Positions 57,304 through 64,000 of a stretch of DNA of 64,000 nt are shown here, in pieces. The translations under genes were made by a program, and so were the position numbers. The DNA lies in contig NW_017804265.1 of assembly GCF_001625305.1 (NCBI RefSeq), forward strand, positions 1,048,760-1,112,759. The letters are read 5' to 3'. Numbering within the stretch: the stretch's first letter is position 1; each line of letters opens with the position of its first letter. Origin of the DNA: Branchiostoma belcheri. Lineage: Eukaryota > Chordata > Leptocardii > Amphioxiformes > Branchiostomatidae. Below the pieces are notes generated by a model that was given only the letters and a program-made list of their open reading frames with translations, did no database searches and was not told the origin of the DNA.

Positions 57304-58240
57304 ATAACACCCGTCGCTAAGGTCGGGTCACGTGACTGAAACCCAAGAATTGGAGCGTGCAGACATGGTCGCACGGTTGTCACTTTGATAGCCTTTGATA
57401 TATAGATGTATCGAACGCTTTGGATCACGTGACTCACCTACAAAGCGTCCCAAAATGGCGGCCACAACCTACTTTTTTCTAAATTCTCACATCTTCCACA
57501 CAAAAATTCACACTACTATTTCATCGACACACAAAACTTGTTCTAACGTGTATCTGTGTTAGAAATAGCAGCATGTGCTTTTACAGCGAGCTTTGTTGAA
57601 CCGTGAATAAAGCGACTGCAAAGATAATGATAGTCACAGCAAATCTACCTGAAATAATAGAGGTGAAAAGGTCAGAGAACGGTGAAACAGACTACAACTG
57701 AGACGTTGTTCGTAGGTGTTCCATGCACACCGTTAATTGCACTTCATGAGTCAGTTTTAAATGTCACTTCTGTGAAGCATTGGTAACGGTTGACTGATGA
57801 AATTAACCATATTTTCGGTGAGGGCCGCCGTCCAAAAACATGTGCTTAAGTCCATGTAACAGTGGAAAAGTTTCTGTTTTTTTTTTCAAGTGCAAAATTT
57901 TCTGGTTTTTTTTCCCAAGGAAAGGTGGATTCAAGGTGTACATGACTTATATTCTGGCTGCCACTAGTTATACATTATGGAAAATAAAAACATTTGAATG
58001 GGCACTCAAAATCGTATCGTATGGACACCCTCTTCTCAATTTTATGTTATTTTGTCGTATCATTCTGTCAATGGTGCAAAATATATTTGTTATTGACAGA
58101 ATGATCCTATTATTTGCCTGGAACAAACACCGATAGTGCCGCAAAAGGGTTATACTGTCGCAAAACTAACGTTGTTAGGTGAAGCGTGAAAAAAGATTAC
58201 ATCAGTCTATACGGGCCTGTCATTATGACCATCATTATGT
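57304..58240. other. Intergenic DNA with YY1/E-box motif pairs
   Basis: CACGTGAC (57424-57431) and CCAAAATGGCGGCC (57450-57463) repeat the motif pair seen at the inverted-repeat ends. No exon follows that I can recognise. Confidence 0.35.
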
Positions 58241-58241
58241 A

Positions 58242-59700
58242 GTTTAACTAAACGTGTCGATTTTTCATGGTTCAACTGAGAAACAAGAATGACATCATTC
58301 TATCGTGTGACAGTGTGTCTGTAACAGAGCGGCCACCTTTGTCGCAAATCTGTCTTACGATTGTCTTACAATATTATGTCGTGGATTTTCAAACAGAGCC
58401 ATTCGCCGACAAGTAAGGTAGCCAGCAGTTTCCGTGACAAAACATCTGAATTTTGCAACAAAAAACAAACCTTCACAACTATGGCAAAAATGCCATCGGT
58501 CGTTTATTTTGCAATCGTGTGATGTGTATGTATGTGACATGGGCTAACACATAACGGAATTTGTCAACTTTGTTTTGAACTTAGTTAATGTAATTAATAG
58601 ATATCGATGGCGAAACTTTATTCTTCAAGAGCTTATTTCTATGTCGAGCCAGATGCTGTGTGCTAAATTAATCTTTTCCAAAATTTTCAGTCCTTGAGTC
58701 CCATGACCCCCCCTTCTATCCCCAACCTCTAAACCATACGCTTCTCTGTTTTAACAATGGTATAAACAATACAGCATACCACAAGTAGAACTTTACACTT
58801 TTCTCCGTCATCATCGGGTCTACAAACCTGGCCTGTTGGTCCTACTTCCGTACATGGACCCAGCTGGACTGACAGACAGACACCAGTCGGCCAAAAAACA
58901 GTTACTCAAGCAACTGGATATGATTTTGGAAACGGTCAGACGCTTCAGGTAGCATCCACTACCATCTACCATCTTAAATTGTCTTATATTCCAACCCATT
59001 ATTAGATGATATACATAGTTATGTATTAAAAAAAAGAGCCCTACGATTTTTTAAAGTGTAACATGTAACATCGGTCAAGACGTGCGTTCAAGTATGATCG
59101 TATATATTTAATTAGGTAGTTTAAATAAACGTGGCAATTTTCGATTTTTCACGGTTCATTCCAGAAAAAAAGAATGACATCACTCCACAGTGTGGCTAGT
59201 CTGTGCGTTTGTAAATCGTTACAGATCATTTAATGTCTGTGACAATAGACTTTTGTATTCCTGCAATCGCAATGTTTACCTTCGTATATGGTCTGCTCTG
59301 TTAATTCTTACTCAAACACATTCATATATATTGTCAGACAGGAATCTAAATCCCTCCTGCTATAAAATTGCAACATGATGTAACACAACACTAGCTACGA
59401 TGGTGACAGACGTCTCGTTCAGATCATTGACCTTATGTGTTTGGAGAAGAAAAAGAATCTGAGCAAAAACAATATGTTTACCTTTAACATAATAAACCAC
59501 CATAAAAAACATAAAAAGACGCCACTTCATTTACCATGCCCCCCCCCTCCGTCTTCTTCAAACATACAACCATAAAGCAGAACCAGAAGCAGAACTTAAC
59601 ACTTTTCTCCGTCACCATCGCCCCTAACAAACCTGGCCCTGTTGGTCCTACTTCCGTACATGAGCCAAGCTTCCCTGACAGACAGACAACAGTGGTACAA
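58242..59700. repeat. Diverged direct duplication
   Basis: 58242-58327 matches 59119-59207 (GTTCA with AAGAATGACATCA, GTGTGNCTAGTCTGTG-like). 58786-58900 matches 59577-59695 (ACACTTTTCTCCGTCA, GTTGGTCCTACTTCCGTACA, CTGACAGACAGACA). The pairs keep order at offsets of 877 and 791 bp. Confidence 0.65.
59275..59490 (-). repeat. Dispersed repeat G, minus orientation
   Basis: Reverse complement holds TTCTTCTCCAAACA, AAGGTCAATGATCTGAACGA, CATGTTGCAATTTTATAGCA, GAATTAACAGAGCAGACCAT. The best-preserved partner is 60745-60990. Confidence 0.75.
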
Positions 59701-59944
59701 TCTGATTTACATTTCCCGCCCCGTGTCACAACCTGGGAAATAAAGGCGTCAGAACCTGTTGACAGTTGGTTTCCAACAACCAAAGGCACGTTGTATTGGG
59801 GGTGATAACCCAATCAGAGGGCGCCTTACTGACGTGTTGGCCATGGCTTTCAACGAGATAGAGAGACAAGTACAAGGTTGCTTAACTAACACTGAGTAGT
59901 TTAAGTCAAGAACATTTCCCAAATTCCTCGGACAGCAAGGTTAA

Positions 59945-60150
59945 AATAACGATCAATAAAGATAAAGAAGGGAAGAGAAAGAAACGAGAAACAAGAGGGA
60001 AGAAAATGAAAGAATAAAAAATCTGAAAATTAATATAAGAGGCCATACGAGAGATGGGAAACGACAGATTGAAAGAAAAATGTGAGAAGAGACAGAGAAG
60101 GTGAGAAAAGAGATGAGGCCATATGATGTCGAAAATGAGAGAAGTAAAGA
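59945..60150. repeat. Purine-rich tract
   Basis: About 200 bp strongly biased to A and G (AAGAAGGGAAGAGAAAGAAA and similar). No fixed period. Confidence 0.7.
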
Positions 60151-60744
60151 TGACACAAGTTAAACTTTTCTCTCTAAATTGGCAAAGATACATAATTCGT
60201 TTCCAAGTGCCATACTACTTTGACATTTTGCCCTCTTGAATTCCTTGCAAATTATTCCTGTTTAAAATTCCACTAAGAACACCTTAGCCCAAGGAGGTTA
60301 CATAACCTCCCTGCTTAGCCCAAGCTTCTTAACTCCTTATATGTAGCTAAGACTTAACAGATAGGCCTTCTGAGAAAGTCTTTCAATGCGATAATTGGTA
60401 GACATCTCAGTCATGTAGACTCGTCGGAACCTGGGAACGGGATTATCCCGACGTGTCGCGAGCTCTTCCGAATACAGCTTCCTCTTGGCTCGTGTCCAGG
60501 GCGGTGTGAGACCTGAGGTTAGCCACCCGAGCTGAAGGTATGCCGGCAGAGGATGTGGGGTTGTACTGATAAGATGTGAGGTAACGTGCGGTCATTCCAC
60601 CAATGACTTTCTCTTTTTAAAGTCCTTTGCAATTTCAGAGCGGCAAAACCCCAAAAAAATATTGTGGATTTGGAAACCTGTCTGATACTGACATTTCCTG
60701 TCAAATTGTCTGAATCATTGTTTACCGAATGAAAACATATTATT

Positions 60745-60990
60745 TTTGCTCTGGTTCCTCTTCTTCTCCAAACAGATGAGGTCAATGACCTGAACCAGAC
60801 GTCTGACACCACGGTAACTAGCTAGTGTTGGGTTCCATCATGTTGCAATTTTATAGCAGGAGGGATTTAGACTCCTGTCACCATATATATGCAGGTGTTT
60901 GAGCAAGAATTGACAGAGCAGACCATACGCGAAGGCAAACATGCCTAAAATTTTCTTTGCAAATGTTACCTTTCTAGTTTTATGTATTGA
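60745..60990 (+). repeat. Dispersed repeat G, fullest copy
   Basis: TTCTTCTCCAAACAGATGAG, GTCAATGACCTGAACCAGAC, CATGTTGCAATTTTATAGCA, AATTGACAGAGCAGACCATA, TTGCAAATGTTACCTTTCTA in order. Confidence 0.75.
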
Positions 60991-61359
60991 TCAACTTTGA
61001 TAATAACTATATTTAAAGAATGGCCATATATATAGACTATTTCTAGCAATTTGATTCTGGTAAAAACTAGCACTGAGTTTTTGAACTGGAAGAACACCAA
61101 GCTTATAGAGACCACAGAAAACAGCCTCTGGTTTCCAGCTGTTTACGTTTAGCTGTTATCGCGACACTGACCGTTACGTCCGCCTGCTGTCATCGCGCCA
61201 CCGCAGCAGAACGCCAGGAAGCGACCCGGCACATTCCAGCCCGCAGCAGAAGTTCTTTTGAATTCCGGGCGAGAAAAACATAGTCCTGTCCTGTAGGAAC
61301 GTGTAGGCAATGACTTTGACTCTCTAACCTCTATCAGACCTTGCATTAGCAGAGACAGA

Positions 61360-61667
61360 TGATATTTAAAGGCATCAAATGCAATTTCAGGATAGTCAAA
61401 CTGGATTTAGGACAGTAAAACTGGAATCAATTTTCTGCTCATTCTTCTGAAATGTAATTAATGTATCATAACAATACATAAGAGACAGTTCTTATTGAAT
61501 CTATTTAGTCATATTCCATAGCATACTGATCTATGTGAGGCAAAAATGTTATGTCACTGATGGAAAAAAAGTTACTTGTTTTTTATTGTAGCTATCTATT
61601 TATAGGTGGTTCCAAAAAAATAAAGAGGCACCTCACGTAGCTTGTTTTGACTATTTCAAACGCTTCT
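61360..61667 (+). repeat. Repeat H, uninterrupted copy
   Basis: TCAATTTTCTGCTCATTCTT, CATACTGATCTATGTGAGGC, AATAAAGAGGCACCTCAC match the HDDC2 3' flank at 46.6-47.1 kb and show that locus before the family B insertion. Confidence 0.65.
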
Positions 61668-61914
61668 AGTATGGAATGGCGATAGACAGTGCAGTAAGCT
61701 GAAAACCAGTGAAAGGCTACAGGGCTGTATAAACCTCCTTGGCTGTATCAAGAGGCCTATTAGGTGACTGATGACGTATCATGACGTCACTAACAGCACA
61801 CTTGACTATAACAAGCCGTACGTCTGCGTCTGAAATCGATCTTCACATCTACTTATACAGGCTGATGTGCGTCAGTACATAGATTATCTAATGGTCTCTG
61901 AGTTGATACTAATG

Positions 61915-62129
61915 TCGTATAATGCAAAAATCAATTCCAAAGGAAAAGACGTAAATGTCAAGAAATAAAAGTGAAGAGAGAGCAGATCTTTATAATCTTA
62001 TACAATGTATGTTTCCCTTCGTCATACACCTAAGCTGTACAGATAAATTTATATATCTGATGAACACGCTCGCATCAGTTTTGGAGTTCCCAGAGGATGT
62101 CATCCATATATAATCAAATTATCATGGCC
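61915..62129. mobile_element. PIF/Harbinger-like MITE, truncated
   Basis: Shares CGCATCAGTTTTGGAG, GAGGATGTCATCCATATA and ATCATGGCC with the element at 50609; the right end abuts TTA. The left terminal arm is lost. Confidence 0.65.
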
Positions 62130-62385
62130 TTACCTCGTGTCTATGACAAGTATTACAAAATTGATATACATGTGCGTCATCAGAATCATCCTTTAGCCTG
62201 GAGAGTGCTACTCTTTCCCGATTTGTGACGACTGACGAGCCCAAATGTCTATTTTTGCTCTCATCCGGACCAACTGATAAGATAAGAATGTGAAATATAC
62301 GTCTGTCGTCATCACGGAGGTCATTGTACCCGCTGTTGGGCCAAATCCTTGAGCTGCCATATACGTAACTACTAAGAGGTTAGGT

Positions 62386-62440
62386 GTTTAGGGCTAGGGT
62401 TGGGTTAGGGTTGGTATTAGAGTTAGGGTTAGGGTTGGAG
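62386..62440 (+). repeat. Interstitial telomere-like TTAGGG tract
   Basis: Four TTAGGG units with degenerate variants (CTAGGG, GTTGGG, TTGGTATTAG) in about 55 bp. TTAGGG is the animal telomere repeat of deuterostomes. Confidence 0.75.
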
Positions 62441-62829
62441 TTGGGATCATTGTTCAATGCTAGGGTTCGACACAGATTTGGGTTAGGTAAGGTTTAGTCA
62501 CCCACATCACGACTAAACCCCTCCCACCCCTTGTCTCAGGTATATTGGAAATCCCTAAGTATATAGTGTCGAAGCCATGTACTTGGCAGGGTCATGTAAA
62601 TGGCTTGACACCGCTCGGTCACTGACCGCACACTGGAGTCTCTACAGTACATCTACTCCGGTATTCAGGATTAGAATCAGATAAACACATAACTCGAAAT
62701 TGGTCTTATCTAAATAATGTAGTTACATGTATATGTGTACATTGGCTTAACCAGGGTAGCAACAAGTTTAAACAAGCAGTAGTCTTAAGTGCAGCCTTTG
62801 ATTTTACAATTGGAATATATGATGCCCGC

Positions 62830-62890
62830 ACACAAACACGCACATACGTACACACATACACAAACACACACACACACGCACACATAAACA
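62830..62890. repeat. (CA)n microsatellite
   Basis: ACACACAAACACGCACATAC through CACACACACACACGCACAC, imperfect CA repeat. Confidence 0.85.
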
Positions 62891-62960
62891 CTGGAACTGG
62901 ACAGGTTTGCAACTGATCCCTTGGGTTTCTTAGAAGTTGATTTTGAAAGTTTGACGTCAC

Positions 62961-63160
62961 GTATAAGTATTGGCCCTATACCAACGTACCTGTACGTACA
63001 CACGTACAGCACGTATACAGGTATACCACCTGGGGACGTTGTCACCTGTTAATTCTAAACGTATACGTATTGGCCCCATACCAACTTACCTGTACGTACA
63101 CACGTAGAGCACGTATACAGGTGTACCACCTGGGGACGTTGTCACCTGTTAATTCTAAAC
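62961..63160. repeat. Tandem duplication, 100-bp unit
   Basis: Two copies, exactly 100 bp apart, share TACCTGTACGTACACACGTA, GCACGTATACAGG and ACCACCTGGGGACGTTGTCA. Each has its own near-palindrome (ACCTGTACGT with ACGTATACAGGT). The tail TTCTAAACGTAACATT is duplicated again just after. Confidence 0.9.
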
Positions 63161-63896
63161 GTAACATTGAAGTTCTAAACGTAACATTGTTCAAGTGAAG
63201 TTACCCAAACCGCGATTCGGGTAACTCACATTCCTCACATCTGGTCCACGTGCCACACAATCCTTTCAAACCGTGTCCGATCACAATTCGCTTGAGCTAC
63301 ATTTATTGCTGTTTGATGATAACACGCAAGGTGGCGTGTTATTAATGTCAGAGGTCAACGACCTGCTTGCTGATGCCCCCCTCCCAGCGTATCTCGGCCG
63401 AATGCCGACGTGGTCCCGCCAGAGGCCGGCTTCGGGGTAAACCACATGTAAAGCGCCTTGGGTGACTTCACTTAAACACGGCCATTGATAATATGTTTGT
63501 TTAGTACAGGTTAGAGTACTTTAACAATGGGTCAACACCCCTGGACACACCCAACATAGCCAACACGTTTAGCACACAGCGGTTTGTTTTTGTATGTAGC
63601 TTGAACAGTGATCGCTTTTGATGTGGTTGTAAAATGTTTTGTCACCAATCATGGAATACGGGCTGACTGTGTTCTAGCTTAGAGTTTCTGCTATGTGGAA
63701 TGAATAAATAATCATTTAAAAAGATAAAGGAAAGATACTAGTTCACAATTAAGATCGTTGTACCAATCTTAATGTCAAAGAAGACATCTAGGTAATGAGA
63801 TACACAAGGAAATTGTTACTCAAGCAACTGAATATTTTGAATTTAGTTTTGAAAACTGCCATACTATAGTAACTTATCAAAAGTGGTGGATGCTAC
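63161..63896. other. Intergenic DNA, nothing recognised
   Basis: No exon is seen. GTTACTCAAGCAACTG at 63815 also occurs near 58903, a weak sign of another dispersed repeat. Confidence 0.3.
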
Positions 63897-64000
63897 TCTC
63901 CAAGCAGAGGTAGGGTCGCTCGGTATTTTGGCAGTATTTTCGCGTGTTTAATACGTCTTTCTACTTTTACGGGTTTTTTTTTGGTCTTCCTTCGAAGACC
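63897..64000. mobile_element. Family A long variant, cut by window end
   Basis: TCTCCAAGCAGAGGTAGGGTC, then GTTTAATACGTCTTTC and TTTTACGGGTTTTTT follow the long-variant order. The right end lies outside the window. Confidence 0.45.

Overview
The window looks like nuclear DNA of an invertebrate chordate, most likely an amphioxus (Branchiostoma). The grounds are a chordate-type HEY gene, animal multi-exon genes with GT-AG introns, nuclear genes for mitochondrial ribosomal proteins, and intergenic DNA full of short inverted-repeat elements. The species call is inference.

Layout. 1-10.2 kb holds no gene I can support: tandem repeats, fragments of two foldback families, then GC-rich DNA with several Su(H)/RBPJ-type sites. 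10.9-13.4 kb: HEY, five exons, plus strand. 13.4-28.4 kb: gene-poor and rich in repeats. 28.7-36.4 kb: MRPS28, four exons, minus strand. 36.5-46.5 kb: HDDC2, six exons, plus strand; its first intron contains a complete intronless MRPL15 on the same strand. 47.3-50.0 kb: a nine-exon short-chain dehydrogenase/reductase. 53.0-53.8 kb: a small two-exon protein with an IRS-type PTB-like fold. 56.9-57.3 kb: a broken THAP-domain reading frame. 57.3-64 kb: dispersed and tandem repeats.

How the genes relate. MRPS28 and HDDC2 start head to head 102 bp apart, with CCAAT boxes between them, and MRPL15 starts 0.2 kb further on; all three start codons lie in an ATGGCGGC context. Two of the three encode mitochondrial ribosome proteins, so a shared housekeeping promoter block is likely. 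HEY is a Notch-target repressor, and RBPJ-type sites in its upstream DNA fit Notch control.

Mobile DNA. Family A (ends TAATCTCCAAGCAGA, 8-bp target duplications, hAT-like) and family B (ends TAGCCTCTACCAGG, 9-bp duplications, long foldback arms) are nested in each other in both directions. Family C is about 95-bp hairpins with ends TAGCCTGGTTACCA. Family D carries clustered CGTAA motifs and has 6-bp duplications. Single elements with TA or TTA duplications are also present. Two 20-N gaps occur; the one inside a family B palindrome looks like an assembly artefact. All coordinates and alignments were made by eye.
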